A stretch of 64,000 nucleotides of DNA from Fragum whitleyi. Lineage: Eukaryota; Mollusca; Bivalvia; Cardiida; Cardiidae. Below, one piece after another: positions 25,601 to 36,225 of this stretch. The stretch lies in the NCBI GenBank assembly GCA_948146395.1, contig OX411547.1, forward strand, positions 33,377,868-33,441,867, in the 5' to 3' direction. The notes beneath the pieces are model-generated. The model searched no databases and was not told where the DNA came from. It saw only the letters and a list, made by a program, of their open reading frames with translations. Within the stretch, counting starts at the first letter, position 1. Every line of letters begins with the position of its first letter. The translations under genes and the position numbers were made by a program.

Positions 25601-27963
25601 AAGGAAATGCTAAAGAATGAAAGTGCATACTTTGTTTTGAAACTCCGTATGTATCGATTTTTTTCGTGATTTCTCAATTTTCGAAATTTAACTCAAAGGG
25701 TACCTGAGAAAGAAGTAAAAATGGATAAATAAATAATACGTACTGAGTGTTTTTGTATGTGGAAAAATATCTAACGAGGTTGGGGGAATTGATAATTGTC
25801 GCGGCTCTGCCGAGCCAATTATCAATTCCCCCAACCTCGTTAGATATTTTTTCCATACAATACACTAAGTGCGTATTTTATACACATCTTCTAACCTCTT
25901 TTTGCCTTGTTTTCGTCGATGTTTCGAACACAATGCAAGTTTCTACAAATAACCGCATCATGTCATTGTTCTAAAAATATCCATGTGATATCATAGAAAA
26001 TATCATATGGGATCACACGGATATTTGTATAGTTATAATACAAAAAGAGGACAAATGTCTGTTGATTGTAGTACGTTTGAAAATTGCTGATTACCACGAA
26101 ATTCATCTTATATCTTAAAATAATTTTGATCATTAATTCACGATATATCTTACTGCAAGTAGGAGACGTCCATTCGCATCGCTTCAGGATGTCGTCCCAC
26201 ACTAGGGGAGCGGGACAAGGTCTGTTATCGTACAAAATCCAGTTCGAGCAGCTGGCATAGACGTTACAGCCGTTACAACTCTGATAGTCTCCGTTCGGTA
26301 AATACCAGCAGGAACGTATGCAATCTAAAAAAGAGAAAGTTTTCGTGTCGACAATCTAATATATACACGATCCGCTCATCTGGAAAACATGACTTAATGG
26401 CAATAGAATAGTCGGTAGACAAGGGAAAAGGTGTTGTCTCCAGGAAAGGAAACAATGGTTTGACATATTTGTGTTACAATTTGTCCTAAAGTGAAATTAA
26501 TCAAGAGGTATAACATTAAGGGAAAAGGAGGTATTGCTCGAATTACGGCTGGATAGGTTTTCCCGCGCTTAAAATTATGGAGGTTTTGCTACAATAATGA
26601 ACTTAATCATGCACGCGCATCTCTGGATTAGTTTTCACTGTTAAGCCGGAGTCACACTTTGCGTTATGGCCAGCGATTAAGGAAACGTCAGTGGTCGGAC
26701 ACATTCGTTGCTCTTACACAAGACGGCTGTTATGTTAACGCTACTAAAGGAAGTAAATGCCGAAAATCGTCGGAGCATGCCAGCAATTGGTGACTTGCGC
26801 TGAGGGGCACGTGGCAAAATGTAAATCATATTCCAATGTTAACTTAGCAGCTGATGTGTGGATTTTGCGCGTTATACAATTACAATTACACAAATTCTCA
26901 TCGTGCGCTAGAGGTTCTAGAACGCACAGAAACTGAACGATTTAACGGTCTAAGAACGCTGACTTAAACGTCAAGGTGTGACGTCGGCATTACAGGAATC
27001 ACAATGTACAGGTGAAAAATAACTGAAAGTTTTGTTATACGATCAGCGAATATCCCCGATTTACCATACGACCGTCCAGACTGCTCATTGCATGCTCTTT
27101 GCGTATACTTCAACTTTTTTAAAACGTCACGAGCATGATCATTTTATAATTGTGACCCGTCACGTGAAAAGGGACCAGACTGTGCGATCTGCGCAGACTG
27201 ACCAGGGTCGAATATTCCCTTGGAAAAAAACGTATTTTCTGGATCTAGAATTATTATCCCGTTTTCCTATATAATGGTATATTCGAAATACGCCTTTTGG
27301 GTCCCTTCTGGGTGCTTGATCCAATCCGTTTTTCCAAATACTAGTACATGTTTTTGTTTTACTGTGTTTCCAGATGGTTCCTTTTCTCATGACTGGTCAC
27401 GATAACTTTCGGGAATATTGTCAATTAATCGCAATAGTTATGGGTCTTTTTATTGACAACAATATCTTCATATTATGCCATATTTATCGAACGAGTCATC
27501 TAAAACAGATAAAACCTTGACAAAGTCTTGTTTCTCTGTCCATTATTGATTCGATTAATAAATGTGATCCGTCTCGCAAAAAGGACCGTCTGGTAACTGT
27601 GTAAATAAAATATTTGGAAAATAGATTGGGTTCAGCATAGGTCAACTAGCGGTCGCATTTCAAAAATTCTTTCACTGGGCGGTAGATTGAACATTCTAGA
27701 TTTAGAATATAAGCACATTGCGAAAAGTTTCGATCCTAGTCAGTCTGCGCAATCCGCGCAGTCTGACTAGGGTCGACAGTTTACGCACTACCCAGATGGT
27801 CCCTTTTCGCTTGACGGGTCACGAATATAGTATTCTATGACCAAGCATACAACATCCATGTAGCAGTTCACTTACTAAGTCCTGTTGTAAACCCAGACTG
27901 CGAGCTCGGGTAAACTTCTGTTGCAACGACTAGCAGGAAGAGTATTCTGCTAACACAGGCCAT
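3962..27963 (-). CDS. Secreted CBM14 / GON-domain-like protein gene (5 exons seen, 3' end not found)
   Basis: Gene model on the minus strand: exons 27963-27876, 26324-26154, 24707-24015, 19044-18358 and 4648-3962. Each has an AG acceptor (except the first) and a GT donor. The product would be a secreted extracellular protein: N-terminal signal peptide, one eight-cysteine chitin-binding type 2 domain, then one to three GON-like domains of about 229-231 residues. The first exon ends after one base of a codon, and the other exons are 171, 693, 687 and 687 nt, all multiples of three, so every junction is phase 1. This is direct sequence evidence that the exons can be spliced in series or alternatively. 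GON domains are known from ADAMTS9/20 proteases and invertebrate extracellular proteins; no protease domain is visible here. A terminal exon with stop codon was not found. It may be one gene with three GON exons, or one gene plus two exon relics. Confidence 0.6.
7318..7390 (+). mobile_element. tRNA-like head of a possible SINE
   Basis: A stretch with A-box-like GTTGGTAGTCCG followed about 40 bp later by a B-box-like GGTTTGATTCC, in the spacing of a tRNA-derived RNA polymerase III promoter. No complete cloverleaf was verified and no tail was delimited. It is inside the 9.9 kb insertion. Confidence 0.35.
8467..10494 (+). mobile_element. Pearl/Helitron-like non-autonomous element with satellite core
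   Basis: It begins with the short palindrome GCTCACCTGAGC and a second GTGAGC nearby, then a GTCCGTCGTC-rich tract (8520-8570). A core of about 166-bp tandem units follows, then a tail with a GGGCC-aac-GGCCC hairpin just before CTCTTGTT at 10494. A 5' hairpin, simple-repeat tract, satellite core and 3' hairpin are the layout described for bivalve pearl elements, which are regarded as Helitron-type non-autonomous elements. The family name is inference. It sits inside the 9.9 kb insertion. Confidence 0.6.
8851..10190. repeat. 166-bp satellite array with dimer order
   Basis: The box GCGGAGCACCAGGGGGG or a close variant recurs near 8851, 9016, 9183, 9349, 9515, 9681, 9845, 10010 and 10171, a period of 161-167 bp. 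Four central units alternate between a GGGCTGCC and a GATTCACC version before the box, giving a 332-bp higher-order repeat. Outer units are more diverged, as expected for homogenisation at the centre of an array. Confidence 0.85.
10975..15062. repeat. Palindrome of about 4 kb built from about 165-bp units
   Basis: 10980-11175 is the reverse complement of about 14860-15055 with moderate divergence. The motif GATGGCAGCCA occurs near 11126, 11288, 11466, 11609 and 11776. Its complement GGCTGCCATC occurs near 14404, 14553, 14735 and 14897, with a same-strand GGCAGCCATC near 14258. Four mirrored pairs share one centre at about 13010. Further complements lie near 13902 and 14070. Spacing averages about 165 bp, so each arm is itself a degenerate tandem array. 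No coding potential was recognised. Confidence 0.7.
18358..19044 (-). CDS. GON-like domain exon, copy B
   Basis: An open frame of 687 nt with an AG acceptor just above 19044 and a GTAAGC donor at 18357-18352, phase 1-1 like copy C. It is nearly identical to copy A over most of its length, but its first codons differ (SSCFDVYNRNHNPSNGEY, where A and C share YYQNDNPPNGEY). The frame is intact with no stop or frameshift, arguing that it is not an old pseudogene. It lies in the second copy of a segmental duplication. It could be the fourth exon of the minus-strand gene, or an exon of a partial duplicate lacking its own signal peptide. Confidence 0.5.
19045..20519. other. Intron/intergenic sequence, nothing recognised
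   Basis: AT-rich sequence between GON exon B and the foldback element at 20520. No exon-like frame, RNA gene or clear repeat boundary was found by reading both strands. Confidence 0.5.
20520..21497. mobile_element. TTAA-flanked foldback element, copy 1
   Basis: The left arm (20521-20830) and right arm (about 21100-21497) are inverted copies. They begin TAAGGTTGATGTAAAGTG and end CACTTTACATGAACC before TTAA, and share internal landmarks such as CCAAAACATTGTGG and its complement. The total of about 978 bp closely matches the related element at 41497-42470 (974 bp). TTAA at the right edge, and at both edges of the other copy, suggests a piggyBac-type target site. No transposase is present. Confidence 0.7.
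21498..24014. other. Intronic sequence, nothing firm
   Basis: AT-rich DNA between the foldback element and GON exon C. Short CAA-rich tracts near 22480-22515 and a duplicated phrase around 22745-22800 (TAGTTCGTTTCAA twice) are the only structure noticed. Confidence 0.45.
24015..24707 (-). CDS. Exon 3, GON-like domain copy C
   Basis: An open exon of 693 nt between an AG acceptor (CAG at 24710-24708) and a GTAAGT donor (24014-24009). It joins exon 2 in frame. The domain starts near SSCIEAYYQNDNPPNGEY and continues with VVYCEFFPDRIYTYI, resembling the Cys...dGEY...vYC...YI start of GON domains. Near its end FGGCGGYL resembles the GON CGGY motif. Five cysteines are visible. It differs from copies A and B at only a scattering of residues, for example NNRGE for NNNNE and AFPLPSS for ASPLPSD. 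The GON assignment is by eye; another secreted beta-rich domain is possible. Confidence 0.6.
25735..25885. mobile_element. Near-perfect foldback MITE
   Basis: Two inverted arms of about 60 bp containing ATATCTAACGAGGTTGGGGG and its complement flank a short GC-rich loop (GCGGCTCTGCCGAGC). It lies in the intron between the CBM14 exon and GON exon C. The same terminal sequence, with CCAGCCTCGTTAGATATT, appears as a single arm near 51308-51345 in an ALIX intron. Confidence 0.75.
26154..26324 (-). CDS. Exon 2, chitin-binding type 2 (CBM14/peritrophin-A) domain
   Basis: The exon is 171 nt with a polypyrimidine acceptor ending at 26325 and a GTAAGA donor at 26153-26148. In frame with exon 1 it encodes about 57 residues with eight cysteines. 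The stretch CNGCNVYASCSNW followed by RPCPAPLVWDDILKRCEW matches the peritrophin-A pattern: a cysteine plus aromatic core, then CP-x(2)-L-x-W-x(6)-C-x-W. CBM14 domains bind chitin in extracellular matrices, shells and gut linings; chitin binding here is inference from the family. Two extra cysteines beyond the usual six suggest an added disulfide. The exon is phase 1-1. Confidence 0.72.
26642..26992. mobile_element. MITE-like element of about 350 bp
   Basis: Left end TAAGCCGGAGTCACACTTTG and right end complement TAATGCCGACGTCACACC form terminal inverted repeats of roughly 35 bp with internal CAGCG on both sides. It lies in the first intron of the minus-strand gene. No coding capacity was seen. 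Confidence 0.6.
27151..27401. mobile_element. GTGACC-family MITE, copy 1
   Basis: Terminal inverted repeats GTGACCCGTCACGTGAAAAG (left) and the complement of CCTTTTCTCATGACTGGTCAC (right, ending near 27400). Internal sequence includes CAGACTGTGCGATCTGCGCAGACTG-like palindromic DNA. The same ends occur at 27563-27823, 53553-54081 and 60803-61322. Confidence 0.6.
27563..27823. mobile_element. GTGACC-family MITE, copy 2
   Basis: Left end GTGATCCGTCTCGCAAAAAG and right end CCCTTTTCGCTTGACGGGTC form inverted repeats. It is immediately upstream of signal-peptide exon 1 in genome order, just inside the first intron. An internal palindrome is centred near 27750. Confidence 0.6.
27876..27963 (-). CDS. 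Exon 1, signal peptide
   Basis: An ATG at 27963 opens 29 codons plus one base, ending at a GTAAGT donor (27875-27870). The peptide begins MACVSRILFLLVVATEV, a typical signal peptide with a short N-region and a hydrophobic core (ILFLLVVA), followed by a Ser/Gln/Thr-rich stretch suited to cleavage. It is the first ATG after the upstream sequence and no longer in-frame extension is needed. It joins in frame to the cysteine-rich exon at 26324. No clear TATA box was seen upstream. Confidence 0.65.
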
Positions 27964-30348
27964 TATCTTAAAAACAATAAAACGTGCAGATTAATTAGTT
28001 CGTTTGAATGGATCTTTACCCCGCTTTCAACAATCTTTCAGTTATATCGCGACAGGAGCACTTCACAGTGGATTCATGGAATTTATCACACCGATACTAC
28101 CATTGCATCCTTTCCTTACCTCCAGCTGCTATCCCACATAGGTCTACGATTATAGCCCATTGGTGGGAGACAAAAAGTCAACGTACAGGTAAAGTTAGAA
28201 CACTTACTTGTAAATTCTTTAAAATTATAATCATATGATTTTATTGTAGATTTGGTTTTAACCTATTTAATTTACATCGATTTGGAAACATGTTCTGACA
28301 AATTAGATTAATCCCTCTCAATTCTGCTTCCAGAGAATTCACCAGTAATCACGTCGAATGTGTGAGTCAATGAAAGTACAAAGATCGATGGCCGCTCCCG
28401 AGAATCGTATTCAGAACTTCTTGGCCAAGCGGCCGACACTCTACCCCTCGACCACGGACTCCATTTAGGTTTTTCATTGATAAAACGGTGTGGGAACCAT
28501 TAGAATGTACAGTTTTCTTTAATGTCCTTCGGTGGTTTATCGAGGAATAACTGTAGACTATCATTTTAATCATTTCACCGCCTTACCAGTGAAATTATCG
28601 AAAACTTATACCCCGCTTTCGTTCCTTTCATCCTTTCTGACATCATCTAAGCAAAGCTCTAAAAGTGACGTCTCCATGAACGTAGCATAGACGTCGCGCA
28701 TGGTAATGCTTAACAATTGAAAACGGACGTCCACCGTTAAGCTCAAACTGCTTTTTCTTCTAAAGTTAAAATTAAAGTTAGGTTTATAGTCTGTTTCTAT
28801 GCCAGGCATATTCAACCGACTTCACACTTTAACCCCCGATCATCGAATTGCAAGTCGGCTGTTAACAAACGGCGCTCATCAGCAGCCACAGCACATAGAC
28901 TTACATTCTCACAGGTACCCATTTATACACCTGGGTGGAGAGGAGCAACGTGGAGTTATTTTTTTTTGCTCAGAAAAATTCCCGTGATCTGGCCGGGATT
29001 CGATCCGGGATTCGATTCTAAACCTGTAAATCAATTCCTATGTTCTTTATACCAAAGGAAGCACAAGAAAACCTTCTTTTTAACTATATTCATTATGTGA
29101 ATTGAGAAAAATCAAATTCCCGTTTGATAAAGTTTCTTTGTCGTCAAAACTCCTAAATTGCGTCTGTAAAACGTAACAAATTACGCATGGTTGGATTTCT
29201 TAATGACCCCCACAATGCATAAAAAAGTTGATGATGAATTGTGGAAAATATTGAGATTTACGCGAGAAGTGATATTGTGTTAGTAGGTGAACAAAAACGG
29301 TCATCAGTGAAATAACAAACAATTGGTAGAGATTTATTAAAAAAATCAAAAGTTGTAAAACGTTAAATTATAGAGAAAAATCAACGCGAAAAGGGCAAAG
29401 TTTTCTCAATATCTCCATCAATAAAAGATGAAAGTTTTCGAAAATTCAAAAAAAAAATATTATTTTCTTCTTGTTTTTTTTTTTTTTTTTTTATGTGGTT
29501 AAAAATGATAATATATCATATACAACAAAATAGATAAATAAAATGTGTGTGGACACAATTTCTTACATAAGCGAAACCTACAGTCAGATTTCAAAATGTT
29601 TAGCTGCCGCATTTCATTATCAAAATGATAATCATAAATCATTTTACATTTATAAAATATTATTTTTTCGTACAATCACCAGAAAAAATTTCGTAGAGAT
29701 ACGATGAAAACTATTGAAAATATTAAGATTTGTTTGTGTGGACATACTTTTCAAAAACGTAATGTTTTAACGTCTTACGTTATATTACATTGCGCGCTGT
29801 TTTTTTTTTTTTTTTTTTTTCATCAATCAAAGACTAAAATGATTAAAGCTGATTGATAATAAAATGCTTCCAAATGAAAAAAGTGTATTCTGTCTTATTC
29901 GGTATAATACTTATATAGCAATTAGAAATAAACACGCATGTCAAAATCTACATGCGATAAACAAGTAGCGATTCCGAAAAATACGTTGTAATAACGTCTA
30001 AATGGCAAAACGCCGTTACAAAATGTTAAGCATTAGCGTGCGCGACGTCATAGCAATCACGTGCAAAATGACGCGCCTTAGGAAACATTCTCCTAAATGT
30101 TCACATTTTGTTTGATTTTTGTATTACAGAAATAGAATAATCGCTTGTTTTTCGAGTATGATCGAATGATATTTTTACGCGAGACTCTGTTTATTTTAGA
30201 GAATACTATTTCCTTTTTTCCGATGCAGTCTCTAAAATTAACACTTCTTTGATTTATTTTATTTTATTCTTGAAAAAAATATTTATGGAAAAAAAGATAT
30301 TGCGTTCGACAAGCTTTTTTACCTTTTCAAGACTCGTCTAAGATTTTG
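27964..30348. other. Region upstream of the minus-strand gene
   Basis: Contains the presumed 5' flank of the minus-strand gene. A tRNA A-box-like TTGGCCAAGCGGC (about 28420) and long poly-T tracts (29475-29492, 29801-29820) are visible. No promoter motif could be assigned and no exon was recognised. Confidence 0.4.
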
Positions 30349-31350
30349 AACAAGAGGGCTTGAATTTTATTGGTCCATGGGAATGTCCCGGCCTGCAACA
30401 CCCATTTGAAAATGCTGGCATACTTTCGTGGCCTTTTAGTTATGGGTATTTAGCCTTGCCATGTCCGTATTTATAGGCCAATCAGAATTTCGCAAACTTT
30501 TTTTTTTTGAAAATGGTCATCTTCGGATCATTATGGCAAAGATTTAATGAAATCGGCATAATGGTACAGGAGGAGATGATGTTTAAAGATTTTGCAGTGA
30601 AAAAGTTCAACGCCCTGCCACGCCCATATTTATTGGCCGATCAAAATTTCAGAAATAAGTTTTAAGAAGGGATACCTAAGGAACATTCTGGCAAATTTCA
30701 TTTTAAATTGGCGAGGTAGTTTAGAAAGAGATATAATTCAAAGACTTTATAGTGAAATAATGTGCCACACACATATTAATCGGCCTATCTGAATTACGGG
30801 CACGATTTTTGAAAAGGGACATTCTGGCAAAGTTTAATTGAAATTGTCTAAGTGGTCTAAAGGAGGTTTCGGTCAAAGATTTCATTGTGAGAAAATGCCA
30901 CGCCCTGCCATGCCCAAATTTATTGGTCAATCGAAATTTCGGAAATACGTACGAAGAGGCTTATCCAAGAAACACCCATGCAAATTTCATTAAAATTAGC
31001 GCAGTGGTTTAGGAGCAGATGTTGCTTAAAGATTTCAGAGTTTAAAAATGCCACGCCCTGTCACGACCATACCTATAGGCCAATCAGAAGTTCGTGATCG
31101 ATTTTTGTAGTTGGTCATCATAGGATCATTCTGGCAAAATTCCATAGAAATTGGCCCAATGATTTAGGTAGAGATGTCGTTCAAAAAGAGGCCATAGTTA
31201 TAAGAAAAATTCACACTCTGCTACATCTATATTTGATAGCAAATCAGAATTTCGCGATCAATTTTTGATAGGGAGAGCCAAGGATAATTTCGGCAAAGTT
31301 TCATTGGAGATATTGTTCAAAGATGTAATAGTGAAAAAAAAAATAAAGCA
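30349..31350 (-). repeat. Inverted pearl-like element with about 150-bp tandem units
   Basis: Phrases of the type GCCCTGCCACGCCCATATTTATTGGCC recur in diverged form near 30452, 30610, 30762, 30904, 31054 and 31216, a period of 142-162 bp. The left edge reads AACAAGAGGGCT, the complement of an AGCCCTCTTGTT 3' end like the one at 10494. The element is therefore read on the minus strand. Confidence 0.6.
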
Positions 31351-31404
31351 AAACTACGCGTGAGGCGAACTAAAACTGGAAAGGGTTATTAGATTGCCAG
31401 ATAA

Positions 31405-34400
31405 TTAGACTATGGGCTACTGGGACCCCTGTTCCCCCCCCCCCCCCCCCCCCCCAGGGGGAATTTTGTACACTATGATTTTCTGAAAGTGACATGTATA
31501 AGCAACATTTTAAGACATGTTAGCACTCTGGCGAGTGGGGCTTTTGTAAGATACGTTACTTTGAAATCACCCATCCTAGATCCTTAATAAATGCTACATT
31601 TTGCTCCCATTTTGTGAAATTCTTTGGGCAAATTGCGATTTTTAGTACTATCTCATACATGATTCTTGAGTATGAGTGATATAACATCCACAGAATCCTG
31701 TATGATTCAGGAAAATATGTGAAATATATGTTACAATTACAAAATTGTTTCTCAATATTTGCGAATATAAAGATATTTGCATTTGGGCGCCAAAAATATT
31801 CAAAGTCAACACTTGTTGGCAAAATTCACACGATAATATGATGAATTCATATTTACATAGTCTATTTTGGTCTGCATATCACATGTTTTATACGTAGAAA
31901 TGAAAAGATTTGAGCGCATGTCATTTCAAACCCTTTATACATTGTAATTTTATATGCAGTTCATAAACAGAAAGGAGAATGGCAGGTGCAATTTACTACT
32001 CTGATCATGCATAATAAAACAAGAATATCATTTATAACTGATATCTTTATTACAACAAATGCTTTAAGTCTCTAAAGAAATGTTGTAACTTACGTTACCT
32101 CAAAATATTTTACGAAAGCCCATTTAAACTGTTTTATTTTTTATCAATCAGGATTAGAATTCTTAGAATTTATAGCTCTCGGTTCTGTTTCTTAGAAAAT
32201 ACATCGGTACTGAAAGCAAATGCGTGACCAACAAAAGATCAAAGATCCCCTAGCACTTATGGTATTAAAATTTAGACCTTAATTGAGAAGTCATTGTTAT
32301 ATCTTTGAACAGCCAAGAAGAAAATTCTTATCTAATGCTAGTATTTACATATTGTCTTTTAATGTAAAGTGATAAATCACACAAATTAAAGTTGGTATCA
32401 TTTGTAGTATCCCATCTCACAAAGTTAAAAAAATTTGATAACAAGATTTGAGATCATAATTTTGAAATAGCAAAATTATTAATACATGTATATCCAATTG
32501 CTGAAATCGAAATACCTACACCCTTCTAAATAAGCACATATCTTGATAATCATTTTACATTAGAAATTACAAATACTTGAAATATTCAATAAAAATACTG
32601 GCTTTTTGATAGATATGGATAGGTACTGTGTGTTGAACTATACCTGTTGTTTAATTTCATCATAGCGAAATATCTGTTCAATGCAATTACATATCTATCT
32701 ATCACACAATGCAGCATGACAGCTAAAAAAATAATCAATTGAAACTTTTTTCAAAATTACTTAGTCACTTAAGCAAGTTTATCATTTATCTCTTATTTCG
32801 TGCATTGGTTTGTTCGTTGCCTATAAATGTTTTCTAACAGAATACCGATGGTCATAATCTAGTAACGTATGTTACCATTTCTATGAAATAAGTCGCAATT
32901 ATCTTTGATGCACTTCAGTGTCGATAGTGTAGCCATTTAAATCAAAATTATTGTTTCTCTTTGATTAAGATGGATTTTTTGGTTTTACTGCATGTTTTTT
33001 AAATTGTTTGTCTGGAATGTTGGCCAAGTGGTTAGAATAAAACTAAATGGTTAGTAGAAGAGTCTTGTATTTGTGCACATGAGAAAAATATGAGATTTAT
33101 GCCCAAGAACCATGAGTATATTGATTAGAATGGGCATTCTTCAATTCTTCTCTCTACTTTAACACAAACTGCATGTACATATATATTGAAAGTCAGCCAG
33201 CAATGTCAAACAGGAATGCAAATAGAATGTCAAATCACCAGCCATTTACACATAAACACCTATAAAGCTCTTATAAGCATGCGACTTATAGACCCATCAT
33301 ACAATTTTCTTATTTTTATGAATCAAGTCTTGGGTTGTATTTGAATGAGGGCTTGATATTGATGAAATCCTATTGCTTAAGCAATTTATCATAATTCTTT
33401 TATTGTTTCACAATGTAAGATATAAAAGAAGCACACATTCTATCTAAGACATGTTTCTTTCTGCATAAAAAGTACTTGTAGTTTGTATCTAGTTCAAAGT
33501 TAAAGCATTTATTAAGCATATTTGTTTTACAAAAATCTTTACTTTTGTAAGAACTAATCATGGTAAAGAGAATTACAATTGGTGTGCATTTAATTGTCCT
33601 ATGGAAGCAGCAATTATGTTCGATTTTCTAAAAAAAGGGCTTTTAAATGTAACATATATTACTGTCTTTGATAGCTTAATCAAAATGTTTGTGGCAATGT
33701 TCTATTCATTTGAACATAGTATGGTCAAATTACTTGTAAGTTTTCATAATTGAACTGAATTGCGCAGTTTCTTGGCAAAACTAGGATTGCATGCAATGTA
33801 CTTTGCATTCAATTGGAAACAATAGAGAGCTAAATTGCTTCAAGGAATTTTCAGGCCATTTTAACAGTATAACACTCTTATCAAGATGGCTTATCCACCT
33901 AACCATGAATTCCTTGTATTTATTATACACATCATTCCATTCATCACTCCATCCTATTAAAGCCTCTAGCTACTTATACAACGTAGATGAATACTCGTTT
34001 GTACTGGCTGATGAAACCTTGTACCTATGATATGGAGTCAAATGCGCTACCAAATCCAGTGTGCTACCAACTGGGCTACTATCATGATCAACTCTAAGAA
34101 ATATTTTTAACTTTTCTGTACTATATTGATGGAAATATTGCTTAAAAATATTGTAGGAACAGCTTTTTTCATCTATTTGGTCATCATTTTTCACAATGAA
34201 AACTGTCTTTTATTATCAGCAGTAACATATATAACTTGTGTTTTATTCTAAAAATGTGAAAAAAAGTCTCAAACATAAGGTGCCTCAACATTGCGTTTGG
34301 AAGCTGCTTCAACATTGTCTTTGCTGCATTTCCTTAAACTATGATAGCGGCTCAATAATAATTATACCTATAAATAAGTGGTAACGTATTTTGCACACTT

Positions 34401-35770
34401 TTAAAACCACAAAGAGTCTTGAAATGATTAAAATTTATATTGATACCTTAAAAATTCTATAAACAGTTATGGTTTATAGTTGATTTAGACAATGAGGGAT
34501 TTCACAACAATTGCAATCAGATGAGATATGGATAAGCCTATGGTAATTGATGGGTAAATTGGTTACTTTAGAGTAACGTATTTTGCAAAAAGCTTGATGG
34601 CCAGATGCATATAAAAATTTAAAATCTCCCAAAGAAGAGAAGCTTATAGAAAAACACAGTAAACAAAACATTGAGTAGAGCATTGATGAAAATAACATTT
34701 CTTTTGAATACATTAAATTGAAATTTAAATGTAACGTATTTTACTCCCATGCATTGCCTGTGAGGGCTATATTTTTCAAGTCATAATGTAAATGGGCTTC
34801 AAATATCTCCAGAATCACAAATATCATTAACAAAACACAATATCATTTAATTTTTAGTAATTTACAGGTAATTTCTATAACAAGACATACAACTAAAATT
34901 GTTTTATGAAAATTTTATGGGTTGGTTTCTTTAAAGTAACGTATCTCGCATTTGCCCCAGTGGCCAGACTGCTAACAAGTTTCAAAATATACAATATTGC
35001 ATAGGCTTTTAAAAAAGCATTGTTAACAATCTTCCCAATGGGGCAGCTAAGAAAAAATCATTTCTATCTATGTGCCTTTCTTTGAAATTCAAAAGTAACG
35101 TATTTTACTTCCATATCTTGCCTTCAAGGGGGATTTATTTACAAAGTATAACTATGAATTTGCTCTACATACATTCAGCAATATAAATTTTGGTATTAAA
35201 AGATCACTTCTGGTCATTTCGACTTATTTATTCACTGTACAAACCTAAAATCTTGTCTTGAAAATATGATGGGTAATTAACTTTGAGGTAACGTATCTCA
35301 CTAACGCCCCACTTGTCAGAGTGCCAACAAGTCTCAAAATGTTCTATATACCATGGACTATCAAACAGGCAATGTTAACAAAATTCCCAGTGAGGCAGGG
35401 ATAGACAATTTATTTCTATATTCATAGGTTTCTATGAAATTTAAGGGTAACGTATTTTAATGCAATATCATAACTCTGAAGATGACCAGATTTTTTAAAA
35501 AATTCCATAAATTGACCCTACAGTTGATCAGCAACTCAAATATATGTATAAGAAGTCAGCTTTTTGTCATTTAGACTTCAATTTTTGGGTACTCTTTTAA
35601 AATTCATTTTCAAAATCTTGTGGGGTGTGCTACTTTAAAGTAACGTATCTTACAAAGGCCCCACTCGCCAGAGTGCTAACATGTCTCAAAATGTTCTACA
35701 TACCATGAACTTTCAGAAAAATATGGTCTACAAAATTCCCCCTGGAGGGGGAACAAAACCCATTCTGGCT
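31405..35770. mobile_element. Long inverted-repeat element with GTAACGTA arrays
   Basis: 31434-31560 and 35636-35747 are inverted copies. They share AGGGGGAATTTTGTA, GACATGTTAGCACTCTGGCG and GATACGTTACTTT or their complements, with a C-run at the left arm (31434-31455). Between the arms there is no long reading frame. The right half (34381-35640) is an ordered array of GTAACGTA boxes. It looks like a non-autonomous transposon of about 4.4 kb. Confidence 0.55.
34381..35660 (+). repeat. About 352-bp tandem repeat with two GTAACGTA boxes per unit
   Basis: GTAACGTAT occurs near 34381, 34573, 34731, 34936, 35095, 35288, 35447 and 35640. Spacing alternates between about 158-159 and 192-205 bp. In the last three units one box is followed by TTTTA and the next by CTCRC or CTTAC and a GCCCCA...CAGA.TGC.AACA segment. 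It is thus a dimeric unit of about 352 bp repeated about 3.5 times. Confidence 0.75.
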
Positions 35771-36225
35771 CATGGACTAAATACACTATCGACTAGTCTT
35801 AATGGAAAAATTGCAAACGACTAACCAAACTAAACGGTGCTGTATCAACGTGAAATAACTTATTGCGACATCGTGTGTGGGCGACCTCGTTACTACAAGT
35901 ACATGTAGTTACAAAATTTGGTTCTTAACGGTGATATTCATCAATCGACCTGTTGCATTTTTTGACTTTGGGATGCTCCGATTGATCAGCAATATGTAGG
36001 AAAAAAATGTTGATGAAGTAGGATTTCGGGCTCAAACAAATTATTAAAAGTATGTAAATGAAAAAAGTCAAAATCAAACCACTGTTGAATAATTCAATTT
36101 TGGTTAATATCATTAATTTCGTGCTTTCTGATTGGCTGGAAAATAAGTTTCATTTCCCAATGAAGTCAATTTTGAGTGCGCAACTACATTAAAACTTGGC
36201 ATCTGCGCAAATTAGTCCCGAAAGA

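Noticed and set aside
28410..28460. A tRNA gene suggested by TTGGCCAAGCGGC
   Set aside because: Only an A-box-like word; no B box or cloverleaf could be formed.
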